From Mactra quadrangularis (taxonomy: Eukaryota > Mollusca > Bivalvia > Venerida > Mactridae), in the NCBI GenBank assembly GCA_025267735.1, contig CM046301.1, positions 61,709,872-61,773,871 of the forward strand: 64,000 nt of DNA. Reading direction: 5' to 3'. The translations under genes and the position numbers were made by a program. The notes below the pieces were generated by a model, which saw only the letters and a program-made list of their open reading frames with translations, ran no database searches and was not told the origin of the DNA. How positions within the stretch are numbered: the stretch's first letter is position 1; the number at the start of each line of letters is the position of its first letter. Shown in pieces: positions 53,727 through 64,000 of this stretch.

Positions 53727-56700
53727 CTGTTATAAATATAAACAAAGTGATCAATAAGAATGTGTATTTCTAGATCATTTGCAAGACTAACTAATATGAG
53801 ATACACAACTCATTTTGCGAACATTTCAATGAAAATGCAGTTAAAAGTTTAAAAAGACCAAAAAATCTTAGTTTAGATTACATTTTTTCTAACAATTGAA
53901 AAAATTGAGATTGACTTTGTCCAGTCAATGTATACAGTACATGTACAGTTTTAACAACATATAAATATGGTCAGCAACAACTTGTTCAAATATAAAAATT
54001 TTCATAGCAGCCCTTTTTCCATTAAACTTTACCTTTTATAAAGGGGTTGCTTATTATCAGCTATTCAGCTGAATTAAGATCACATTAATCATTGGCAAAT
54101 AGATTCTACCTTTGATGTGATGTAATCAAACCAACTTTTCAATCAAGCTTATCAACGTTCAAATAAATAGCACCTAGCATCTAACTGATAAGTTTGTTAG
54201 ATCATTCAGTAAGCATTTGTTAATTAGTAAATGTCTAGTAATCAGTTAATGTTACTTATAATTATTGTATTGTGTAGTGTTGTATTGTATTGTATTACAA
54301 TTTCGTAAGGAACAGTTCAGTTAAATTGTCCTGTGATTGCAGCTTAAACACAAGGACTTAAATTTCACTGAATTTTTTTAAAATTGGTTTTAACATCATA
54401 TTCAACACATATTAAGGTTATATACACAACAGTCAGCTCTTCCTACTATAGTTTCCCTGGACACTTTTCTATGACCAGTACTAACTTACCCTACTAGAGG
54501 CCGACAACTCATGTATAGGGTATGATCTACTGCAACTGGGTTCGAACCCGTGATCTACTGATACTGGGTTCGAACACGTGATCTACTGATTCAAAGTCAG
54601 ATATGCTAACCACACCCCACGGCCGCGGCTAAAATCTCACAGCATGGATACAATTAAGCAACATTGATGTACAACAATAAGAAAATGTCCAGCTATAATG
54701 GACAGTCATACTCAATTGTTGTTTATAGTTGTATGACTTGTATTTGTGAAGGTGTGACCAAGTCCTTACCTTAATTTATTCTCTGATTCCTCACGATCTC
54801 TGTCTGGTAGAAAACTAGTGTCCACATCAGGATTCATACCTGTGAAGTAAGAAATACTAAACTCTGAATGACTGCAACAAAAATGCAAGCAAAACACAAA
54901 ATTCAGCACTAACAGAAGTTCAACACTCCTATAATGATGTATTGAGTCAGACAGTCTAATTTCATGATTACATAGGCGGTTCTTAGAAATTCTTAGTATG
55001 GAATTGACTCTGTAAATTGTATACTTAATTCAAAAGGTGTAAGCAAAAATGTGTAAGCTAATATATCAATACACTTTCCAAAAATTCCCTTTTAACTCCA
55101 TTATACATTTGGATGTTATCAGGAATGGCACATAAAAAAACACCTACCAAATTGACCACACTAATCAGACTAGTATTCTTATTGAAAATCAATTATCGGT
55201 TGCCTATTTGTGAGTTTCTCCAAAATATTTTCATTTTAAGCTGAAGTTATTTTGTCACTATAGAGAGGACTTTTAAATATGATTGTTATTTTTTTATTTT
55301 CCTCTATATTTTGAAACTTGAAGGAGTACTGGGATGAATGTCCAAGAGTTCTTTGTTAGTTTGTTTATTTGGATTCAACAGCCCATACACACAAAAAGGT
55401 TACATCGCGCAAGAGTTCTTCAAGTGTGCCAACTAACAAATAAGCAGTTACATAAAACAATCGCTTTTATGATGCCTATTCATTTATATCAAAAGATAAT
55501 AAAATTTATACTGACTGCTTTAATTTTTCATTGAAGCATCTTCTTATGACAAGTTAGTGTCAGAAAAATTAGAGTCTTACCCTGATAATTGTAACTCATG
55601 ATTCTGAGCAATCAAAAAACATACCCAATTTGAAATTGAGATTTTTCAGTTGGTAATAAGTGACATTAAAACTGATCAGAATAACTAAAAACAATGTTGA
55701 AATGCAGCGTAAATCACTATACATTACATACCTAATCTTTTCTTTTTATCACTTTCTAATTTTTGATTATCTTCATCACTTTTTTTATCATCATCATCTT
55801 CATCATCGTCTTCATCTTCTTCAGGATCAAATGACAGTGCAGCAATCTGAAACAACAGGCAAACAATTCTTTCCAAACCATTGGCATACAGTATAGACAG
55901 ATCCAGCGGGAGGGGGCGGACCCTGCATTTGCCCCAACCCCCCCCCCAAATTGAACCAGAAATCCTGGATCCACATATGTACAGAATGATCCTTGACTCA
56001 AAACATTATTTTGAGTCAAGGATATTGTCAGGTTTTGACTTGAGAACATAAATGATCCATAACTGATGCCAACCCAATATGGTCACTTCTTCAATCTGGT
56101 GAATACACCAGCACTCTGAAACACTCAATTTTGATTCCATAAAGCATCTTTCTAACATTTTTACAACAAACTAAAATATGAAGATGGTTACAATATAATT
56201 GATATGACAAAACAGTTTGATTTGAGATGGCAGTCTTAGTTTGAAGACAATAAAAGTTTCATGTTGGAAATACAGGGGTTTTCCTAGATTTTCAAATAAA
56301 GTTGAAGGTTTTAACATTTTCCCAAGACTTGTAGGTTCTATTCAAAATAAATTCAATAATAATAGTACATTATGTATGTTTTGCAACTTTCTGTTTACAA
56401 GAGCCTAGACAGCTAAGTCATAGCTACCTCGAATTTAGGTTTAAAGTGTATAACTGACAGCTTATACCAACATATTTTCAAATGTATAAGTTTAATTGGT
56501 TTCAACTTCTAAAGAGCACAGCATTAAGTCTTTAATAAATATCTGTCACTGAAATTTAACTCACAAGTTTGAATATGATTTCAAAATGAAAATGTGCAAT
56601 AAAGAAATTTACTTCCTACATTAGTTTTGTCCCCTTGACAATCTATACATTGTTCAACATTGTAAAAGATCGCAAGAATTTAAATTTATGTATATTTGTC

Positions 56701-59700
56701 TCATGTAAGGCTAAAGAAATTAGTGTAACCTCTGCAGAGCGGCTTTCAGCGGAGTTTGATAAAAGTGTCGCTCTGCAGAGGTGTTGCTCTGCAGAGGTAG
56801 ACTTTCTTACCGATTAAAAAAAACGTTCATTTTCAGTACGGAAAACTGTCCGTTATCCATTCAGTAATGTAAATTCAGATATTTATTACGGCGCTGATCA
56901 ACAAAATTAAAAAGCTTTAATATGATTACTAATAACCATGCATGATGGTTAGTTTTACTCAGAAGAAAGCAATATACTATGGAAATCCTTTCTGGTACCA
57001 TCAAATTTTTCTTTATACCAGTATAATCGGAATAATATTTAGCATGAATTATCATCGTCATTTCGGTAGTAAATGTCTGATTCGGCTCTTAAATCTCAAC
57101 TTAACTTAAAGCAGAATTTATTCCATCGAAGCTTTTAATAATTAGTACAATAACAAATAAGTTTTCATTTACTATCGTCAAGTAGCTGAGCGTGTGTTTG
57201 ACTGATATTTGATGACGTCAGCCTACCAAACAAAGCGCTATTTTCATCTTGAATCCATACGTTGGTGTCATGAAAACCAAATATATCTTGTTCATTAACC
57301 CCTGTTAGTCTAATTATTTAACAACATGGCACCTTAGGGTAGTATTATACGATTAAGGGTATCGCTTATTGTTTAAATCTTCCTGTCATAGATAATTATG
57401 GATTATTGATATAAACCTTGCTAGACTTAGTGTTGCTGTACTGAGGTAAAAGATGAACAAAAAGAATTTATCTCAACAGCTGTTTACCACTCTGCTGATG
57501 GGTTGTTAATTAGAGGTAAATCATAGTGCAAAATCGACAGGAGAATTCTAATATGCTGCTTGTTGGAGGTTGTCGCTCATAAGAGGTGCCGTTAACAGAG
57601 GTTATACTGTATTCTGATTATTATATGAATTATTTATAAATCAGGTTATACAACATATGGTATAGCTTATTACACTTGAAATAAAAATTATTTTATTCGG
57701 GATCATTAGACCTGAAATAAGCTTGTTTTCAATCTTCCAGTCATAGATAATTATCGATTATTGATATAAACCTTGCTATACTTCCATATTCTACTACAGG
57801 TTTAACAATAATGTTTAACATTTATATACTAGATAACCATAGACATGATATCTACCTTCATCTTTTCTTTCTGTTTTTTATCTTGTTTTTGCTTTTCGAT
57901 AAGTCTCGCTTCAGCATTCTTTTTAGCAAGTTGTTTTTCTCTTTCTTTCACCAGAACTTCTTGCTTAGCTTTCATTTCTGTTAAGGTGACTAAACCTGCA
58001 AATAATTTGTTGTACTGTAAATTATCTTTCATCAATGTAAAACTGAAAATAAATAATAATATCTCACGCAGCCGTAAAATTTACAAGTATATGTGTATCA
58101 TTATCAACTCAAAACCAAACAAAGACGGCCAACCCAAATCTTCAAAATAAGCTAAATCAATTTTGAATCAATGAAAAACTAAATGATAAAGGAAGTACTA
58201 ACAGTCTGTTTTTTTTGTGGCAAGGATAGATACAGAAGTGTTTTTTTGGCAAGTACTTTTAAAAGTGTTAAAATGACAAAGATTCTAGAAAATAATTCAG
58301 TCCTACAAAGTTACTCCAAAAACCAGAAATTCCCCAAAATTTGTCTTGTTTTTATAACGGCACAACGATAATTAAGAGGAAAGTGTTAAACGCTGACCAC
58401 GCCAGGAGATCATATATCATGATATAAAATGACCCTAATCTAAACATTAAATTGTTAATGGTACAATTGATAACAGATGCTGTGAACATTGGTCTTGGAC
58501 TATTCTTGAAATTTCATGTTAAATCTGAGAGTTAAACTTTTATTCTTATTTCCTCATCTAGATATGAAACTGCACTATGTAGAGTAATTGTGTTAGTATA
58601 TTGTTTTGATTTTATAATTGGAATAATAAATAATGCAATTTAAATTTAAGATATTATTAAAGTTAATAAATTTGTTTATTTGAAATTGATAAAAGAAAAG
58701 AGTTGGCTATGTACAAAGATTATATAATGTTAATTAACGGGTTTTTTTTCTAATAAAATCACTTGGATTAATTAAGCTACTAAAGTATTATTGATATACA
58801 AATCAATATTAAATTTAGAAGGAAATTTTCTTTTTTTAAATCATAGATTCGTATGTTTCTGTGGCTATATCCAATTTAACTACCATAGCAAAATTGATGT
58901 TCGAAAAGACATAATCTTCTTCAATTCTTCCTCAGTGAATTCGTTTTTGTATGTTGCATTTAATGTCGTGCTATTTTCTTCATCAAAACAGCTCATACAT
59001 ACATGTATCTTGTATTAGAAAGTCCATACTTTCTATGCCTATTTTAACTTATGGTTAATTAATGTCTTAGATGCCGCAAAAATTTATTCTTCGCTTTTTG
59101 ATCGCTTCTAAAAATTAAAAATATGGAAAAAAAAATTCACTCGCTCATTCCGATTTTTTGGACAAACTCCATAGAACATGTGAACAATTTGTTGAGACCA
59201 TAACGCCATATCAAATCATTGTCCATATGTTATATCACGGGGATCAGTCACTGTTCCTGAAAAGGCTAAATCTCTAGATTACTACTAGGTGCAATTAAGT
59301 GACTGACTACTGTTCTATATGATTTAGAATCAGTGGTAGGAGGGAGAATATCCTTAGAAATTATTTCATGACTTAGCTCCATGAAAGTATGCCCCGCCCG
59401 GGAATCGAACCCTCGATCAGTAGAATAATGTGCATGTAAAATGAAATATGAAACACAGTTGACTATGATTGATAAAGAGATTAAGATGGATATCGAAATA
59501 GTAACTTTCAACTCCTATAATCATTCAAAAATTCCTTCTAACAATACTTTCAGTACTTTGATAAATCTTAATTTTAACATTGGTCTACAGCTCTCACTTG
59601 AAGTAGAGTATTAACCCTAAACCGCTCAAGGATAGTTGTCCCCCAAAAATGCGCTCCTCCCCCATAGATATCTCGGGGGGGGGGGGGGGGGGGGGGGTCC

Positions 59701-60953
59701 GAAGGGAGGTTGTGCCCCCTCTTTGTTGCTGGGGTTTGAAAAGGGCGCAGCGCCCCTCATTGCCAGGGAAAAAAATCAGGGTCATTGAGTGCAGAGAAAC
59801 TGCTGATGAGTGCTGATAAGAAAACATGTTTTCAGTATCCGAAAAGACCTGGCACTTTAGGCCTTAATTTTGGACAATATCACTGTTTGAAATGCAAATG
59901 TGGGGTGGAAAGAGCGAAATTGCATTTTTGGATCGGGACTCAACTTGGTTTTCTGAAAGACATTCGCCCAGGGAATAACTTGGCCAAGTTACATATCTGT
60001 ATGATAATTAGTAATGAAATTAAAGCATTTTGAAATAGCTCTAGCACGTAATGGTGGAAAAAATGCTACTTTTCACACATATCGCAACCAGTAAAGGGTT
60101 TAACAAATGACAGAAAACAATAATTTGCTATAAATATACTTGATAAGTAATGATTATCAATATGTATCAATATGATAATTCATACCATCTAAATGAGCTT
60201 TATGTTCAGTTTATATATGTTAATTAATTTTTAAAAATCTTGAACAATATATCTTATTGTGGATAATTCACTGACCTTAACAAAAAGCTGTTTTAATGCG
60301 CCCTAACAATTTAAAATCACTTCTTTAACAAAAAATGTATATGTGGTCACTTCCTTGTTCTATGGAAAATGGTCGGTAGAATGTTTTGTGATAGCAATAA
60401 TCATTACTTTAGAATATATAAAAGATTGTGAAAGCAGATAAATGGAAAGTGTTTATTTAGCCAGAGTTTACCGCAGCATGTGGCATGTGCTGACTGTTTT
60501 ATTGCTTTATAATGATGGTCAGTGTTATTATAATGATTAGAGGCCTGATAAGCCAACTGCTCCATTGGAGCGATTTTTTGAGTAACTTTGTAGGACTGAA
60601 TTCTACAATTTTGGCTCATGATTGATAATTCCACATATCTTTTCATGTTTTTTAAGACTTTGGCGCTAAAATTCACAAAAAGAGAGGAAGTTTTATTTAT
60701 AAAATATGTGTGTGTACTATAAAAACACAGAATGGTAGAATACGATAACTTAGGGTATACCTATGGTATTGGATTTCAATTGTTGTTCTACAGCATCATA
60801 ATGACTGGCAAATTTATTCTGTATACTTCCAACACTTAACTCTTCTTCGATTTTCTTCCTTTTATTTTCCATCTCTTCTTGTTCTTTTTGTCTCTTTTTT
60901 ATCAGAATCTGGGCACGACCACCCTCTGATGCTGCTCCTTTGTAATGTGCCAT
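53216..60953 (-). CDS. FAM50A: FAM50A/XAP5 family protein
   Basis: Complete five-exon gene on the minus strand: 60953-60761, 57995-57856, 55846-55732, 54839-54770, 53726-53216. That is 1,029 nt and 342 residues, against about 340 in vertebrates. GT-AG introns and phases (1, 0, 1, 2) all match. The N-terminus, [15 protein letters not shown], is the family signature. Lys/Glu-rich coiled coil follows, an acidic tract ([12 protein letters not shown]) lies mid-protein, and the C-terminal XAP5 domain contains [33 protein letters not shown] and [16 protein letters not shown]. Vertebrate FAM50A is a nuclear protein associated with the spliceosome. Vertebrates have FAM50A and FAM50B; the single invertebrate gene is co-orthologous. 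The start has a good context (AAAGTCATGG). Confidence 0.97.
54385..54630 (-). mobile_element. SINE family 3 with duplicated B box
   Basis: The minus strand starts TAGCCGCGGCCGTGGGGTG, has GTGGTTAGCATATCTGAC (A-box-like), then two B-box units (GTTCGAACCCAGT) in a 28 bp tandem duplication (54524-54579). Its body is shared with 6844-7037. It lies in FAM50 intron 4. Confidence 0.8.
54770..54839 (-). CDS. FAM50A: FAM50 exon 4
   Basis: 70 nt encoding (G)[20 protein letters not shown] then KL, between TACTTCACAG and GTAAGG. The [15 protein letters not shown] block is conserved with vertebrate FAM50. Confidence 0.95.
55732..55846 (-). CDS. FAM50A: FAM50 exon 3 (acidic tract)
   Basis: 115 nt encoding [20 protein letters not shown] then [18 protein letters not shown], between GTTGTTTCAG and GTATGT. 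The xxLSF start followed by an acidic run matches the family. Confidence 0.93.
55989..56023. repeat. Perfect 15 bp stem hairpin
   Basis: ATCCTTGACTCAAAA, loop CATTA, TTTTGAGTCAAGGAT. It lies in FAM50 intron 2. The adjacent 55900-55980 stretch is GC-rich with a C10 run. Confidence 0.8.
56725..57610. mobile_element. Possible TIR element (CAGTATAACCTCT-type ends)
   Basis: The left TAGTGTAACCTCTGCAGAGC and the right end, inverted, TACAGTATAACCTCTGTTAA are alike over ~13 bp, with TA outside. Repeated CTCTGCAGAG blocks lie at the left end. The ends resemble Tc1/mariner-group elements. No transposase is seen. Confidence 0.4.
57377..57785. repeat. Direct repeat pair (~55 bp) 354 bp apart
   Basis: 57377-57430 and 57731-57785 share GTCATAGATAATTAT, GATTATTGATATAAACCTTG and CTA with few mismatches. 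One copy lies outside the TIR-like element and one inside, in FAM50 intron 1. Confidence 0.75.
57856..57995 (-). CDS. FAM50A: FAM50 exon 2 (Lys-rich coiled coil)
   Basis: 140 nt encoding (G)[20 protein letters not shown] then [20 protein letters not shown] and QKEKMK, between TATTTGCAG and GTAGAT. It aligns with [20 protein letters not shown] of vertebrate FAM50. Confidence 0.95.
59017..59570. repeat. Dispersed repeat, copy 2 (uninterrupted)
   Basis: Counterpart of 4900-5865, without the MITE. It contains the SINE-like block GTAGGAGGGAGAATA, CCCGGGAATCGAACCC (inverted B box), and ends AACAATACTTTCAGTACTTT. Comparison with copy 1 gives the empty site of the MITE. Confidence 0.8.
59679..59697. 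repeat. Poly-G homopolymer
   Basis: About 19 G in FAM50 intron 1. The length is uncertain in any assembly. Confidence 0.85.
60761..60953 (-). CDS. FAM50A: FAM50 exon 1 (start codon)
   Basis: ATG at 60953-60951. It encodes [20 protein letters not shown] then [20 protein letters not shown], ending [14 protein letters not shown] in phase 1 at G|GTATAC. It is strongly conserved with the FAM50 N-terminus. Confidence 0.96.
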
Positions 60954-61164
60954 GACTTTGTTTCTTTACAGTTTCTTCTTAGTCTAAAACTAAAAATCAG
61001 AGACATACTTTTTAAAGTGCAAGGGGGCAATTCAATCAAATAAATATGTATACAATGTATATATAAGTGATCTGTAACACCCAACTCCTCACAGTGCTTA
61101 CGTCACTTTTTGCTACTTAACCACTGCCAATACTTAAATCATGAGACGCTAGCACTACCCTCTA

Positions 61165-61425
61165 TTTACAGAATGCCCAAACTTTTCACAGTGCTTACCT
61201 CACACTTTTGTTGTTTTTACAAATTATCAATTTAAACTATTTTTATCTGTATGTACTTAGGACATCATAATTTAAAACAAGAAGACTCAATTCGTAGAAA
61301 ATATTGAATTGTAACAGAAAAGATAAAAAAATATTTGGCTCTCAGAGGGACAAATTTACTTGTGGTGGCAGTGATTATTGATTTAAAAAAGGGAAATTAC
61401 CACTGCGTGGAGTTTGCTGTAACAC
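61165..61425. repeat. Small dispersed TIR repeat, copy 2
   Basis: It matches 18015-18275 (TAGAAAATATTGAATTGTAA, TTTACTTGTGGTGGCAGTGA). The ends are CTTTTCACAGTG and CACTGCGTGGAGT. It is upstream of FAM50. Confidence 0.7.
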
Positions 61426-61451
61426 ATGATACTTGATGTCAAAGTTGCAGT

Positions 61452-62368
61452 TAGTCCTATATATAAGACCCTCCGTAACTCATTTCACATTGGGACATTA
61501 TTCTGTTACGGCAGGGTCTTATCGGCTTCCATATAGTTTGATGTAGCAAAACGTGCACAGATTTAGTGCACGATTCAAACGATTGTGATTTGTTATTATT
61601 ACGCAATTTTCTTAACAAACTCTATTAGACCGCTAGTATATACAATAATTAACCACATTGTAATATAAGAATTACTATAAGTCACCTCAGCAAGTAGAAA
61701 TATTCCATCGTTTCCATCAAGTCCAAAAAATCATGTCTTTCGTTTTAATAACAACGCTAAATTCCACGTCACACGGTACCATTTCCGGAATCGTCACTGA
61801 TAAACGCCAAATTAGATGAACCAAGTCCGGATTACAAATTTGATTATTTTTAATTTTCGGGAGACAAAAAATATAGCTAAATGTAACAATTGTGTTAATT
61901 GAAATTGTTAGAAAGTTTAGAAAGTAGAAATTTTGTTTCAGCGACGACGAAAAAAATGTTTAGCATAAATGTTTTGAATTTGTAATCCGGATTGGAAACG
62001 GATTGTGTGGCGTTTATCACGAACCAATCCGGTATCGGTTATGGCATAAACAGCGTTTAGTGTTAAAAGTATTCAAAACGAAAGTCTGGATTTTTGAGTT
62101 ACGGAAACAATGGATTAATTCTACAAAATAATAATAATAATATTTAAAACTTATGTTATAATATGTTAGATAAATGTGTCTGTTAGTGTTAGGAATGGGT
62201 AAAACAAAAACATTTTCGAAAAATATTGAATTATGTTCGCTTTTGTCGCGCGAGGGAATCCTTGCGCATTTTGCTACATCAATATATACGGAAGCCGATA
62301 AGACCCTGCCGTAACAGAGTAATGTCCCAATGTGAAATGAGTTACGGAGGCTCTTATATATAGGACTA
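61452..62368. mobile_element. 917 bp element with ~100 bp TIRs, Mutator-like
   Basis: The termini TAGTCCTATATATAAGA, CCTCCGTAACTCATTTCACA and GGGTCTTATCGGCTTCC are repeated inverted for about 100 bp at the right end with few mismatches. It is flanked by the perfect 9 bp repeat AGTTGCAGT (61443-61451, 62369-62377). It has an internal second inverted pair (TGATAAACGCCA / TGGCGTTTATCA) and no ORF. Long TIRs with a 9 bp duplication are the classic Mutator-like pattern. Confidence 0.92.
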
Positions 62369-62377
62369 AGTTGCAGT

Positions 62378-63151
62378 CAGACAACAACTCCAGGCCATAT
62401 ATTTGAAGATGATAATACAACCTGTCATTTTTTTAAATACAAAGACATTCAGATAATCTTACAAGTTTTCCTAATCTCTATATAAATGATCACTTAGAGA
62501 TAAACAAATATCTTTCTAATAAAATTGTAATTTGGTTATTTTGGCTATAAATTTCTTCCTGCAGGATGAGTGCTCCTTTAAGATCAACTTGTCCTCAGAC
62601 AATTTCTACTCGTAATAACGAGTGGACGAATCATCTCTGAGTCCTGTAAAGAAATTTGACTAGTGTAAAGTTAGAGATATTGGTCCCAAAAATATACAAA
62701 TGAAGTGTTACACTAAATGCCAACTTATAAGAAAATTTTAATTGATTAAAATAAAACAATGTCCATCACATGACAATAGTCAACTACTTTCAGCATACTT
62801 GTTACCTATCAAACTCAATTCAACCAATTAATGATCAAGCAGTTCTGAAAATGAATTAATTGTATCATTTGATTTAAGAGCTATCCGAAAAAAGATGTCC
62901 GAATTCAAAGCCACTCTACACTAGCCAAATTGGACCGAAACAAATGATTGCCAATCTTCAAACTATGAATATTATGAAAAAATTACATAAGTTTTCATAG
63001 ATAAACGCGAGAAATGGGGATTTAATAACTAAAAGCGTAAAATATTTGCAAAAGAAACATTTACCGAAAACGTAGAAAATTGTTACCGGGATTATCTGCC
63101 CTTTGTTGTTGAATTCATTGACCCGAAACGACAACTTCCGTAGAAACAAAC
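62378..63151. other. Upstream region of the 63152 gene
   Basis: No gene is seen. ACTTCCG at about 63133-63139 is an ETS-type motif close to the start codon, common in TATA-less housekeeping promoters (inference). Confidence 0.4.
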
Positions 63152-63354
63152 ATGGCGCTGGCTACGCGTCTTCAGCAACCAACTGAGGATAAATCGCAGT
63201 TAGACATTACCCTTAATCTGCCATCGCTTCAGTTCGAAAGTGCCTTGGGGGAAAATGAAAAGGAATTACAATATTTGAGGAAAAGAGCACATGCTCTCAC
63301 TGTCACGTCTTGTGCTCAAGCTACCTATTTAGTCTCAATTCTTCATGAAGCCAG
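63152..63354 (+). CDS. First coding exon of an unidentified gene
   Basis: The ATG has a good context (AAACAAACATGGCG). It encodes MALATRLQQPTEDKSQLDIT, then LNLPSLQFESALGENEKELQ and YLRKRAHALTVTSCAQATYL, ending HEA plus AG at a GTGCTA donor (phase 2). The polar start, helical ENEKELQYLRKRA segment and clean start context look like a conserved intracellular protein, but I do not recognise it. It starts 2.2 kb from FAM50 in the opposite direction, possibly a divergent promoter now stretched by the 917 bp transposon. The remaining exons lie beyond the window or were not recognised. Confidence 0.6.
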
Positions 63355-64000
63355 GTGCTACTTTTTTCATAATATTATTGTTATTTTACTCCTCTTTAAC
63401 TTAGCGATGATTTAGTTGACACCATGTGTATCTGTAATCATTAATTTTACTGTCAATACCAACTGCATCCTCTTCTCTGAGGAATTGTCAGTACTTTGAC
63501 CTCAACAAAGCTGTGGTAAATTCCCTACCCTACAGACAGGATGTTGCAATATAGTAAAATTCCTGGTAAATATCTCTGTCCTGCTGGACATTCCAACCAT
63601 GGAATTTCTATTTAAAAACAAAGACTGGATACGAAACATCATTATTACCATTGGTCCTATGTATATCCTAGTGTATGCAGTTCCGACACACCCAAGATAC
63701 TTAGGCTGTAAACCATAACAAAATAAGGCCTGAACAAATAAACTATAGAGTCAACTATCTATGCTCCGTCACTACCAATGCTCGGTCACCATTTGTAAAT
63801 TTCAGTAAATAAAAATAGAAAACATGTGACTTGTGTCTATTTTTAGGGATATCTGTCAAACTCATGCAGAAAACCCCTAATCATGATCATCTAGACATTA
63901 GATTGTTTTTGCAGATGAAAGATGTGGATAGCACCTGATGTTATTGCTAGAAAGTCGTGTTTTAACAGCTTTATCTTTTTCACCAATAATTAGTGAAATA
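63355..64000. other. Probable intron of the 63152 gene
   Basis: No second exon could be supported before the window end. Confidence 0.4.

Noticed and set aside
57845..58150. Plus-strand ORF rich in Phe/Ser/Cys
   Set aside because: It is the antisense shadow of FAM50 exon 2 (Lys/Glu-rich coiled coil).

Overview
The window looks like an AT-rich metazoan nuclear genome, most likely a bivalve mollusc. It has GT-AG introns and a recognisable animal FAM50/XAP5 gene. It also has tRNA-derived SINEs with (ACAA)n tails and interspersed elements built around ~150-170 bp tandem repeats, a style familiar from bivalves. The bivalve assignment is inference from repeat style, not from a search. No prokaryotic features, CRISPR arrays or rRNA are present.

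Layout. 1-475: fragment of a minus-strand non-LTR reverse transcriptase, abutting a ~200 bp satellite with a 600 bp trimeric higher-order repeat (486-2390). 7940-39346 (+): one long gene of at least 16 coding exons, all joined by GT-AG introns with matching phases. It encodes a cysteine-rich ectodomain, three EB-type six-cysteine modules, one transmembrane helix, an acidic tail made of duplicated mini-exons, a CARD/death-fold-like domain and a C-terminal array of 17-residue repeats. The exon carrying the start codon and signal peptide is uncertain; 3576 is a candidate. 42770-47458 (+): a nearly intact non-LTR retrotransposon. ORF1 carries a 2A (DVELNPGP) motif, and ORF2 lies in the same frame behind a single UAG. 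53216-60953 (-): the five-exon FAM50A/XAP5 orthologue, complete. 63152-63354 (+): first exon of an unidentified gene that starts head-to-head with FAM50.

The introns are crowded with mobile DNA. The 10.2 kb intron at 22504-32673 holds a Helentron/HINE-like element split by a 7.5 kb I-type LINE, which is itself split inside its reverse transcriptase by a second HINE-like element. Further items are: a MITE family with perfect or near-perfect 9 bp target duplications (four complete copies); a second MITE family with 9-11 bp duplications; a 917 bp element with ~100 bp inverted repeats; a pogo-like 1.27 kb element; a 3.3 kb element with 31 bp inverted repeats; a Penelope-like GIY-YIG remnant; and at least three SINE families.

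The most interesting items are the receptor with a cytoplasmic CARD-like domain, the LINE combining 2A and an in-frame UAG, and the HINE-like family, whose T|T insertion can be read directly from the interrupted reverse-transcriptase frame. Everything here was read by eye; no database search was run.
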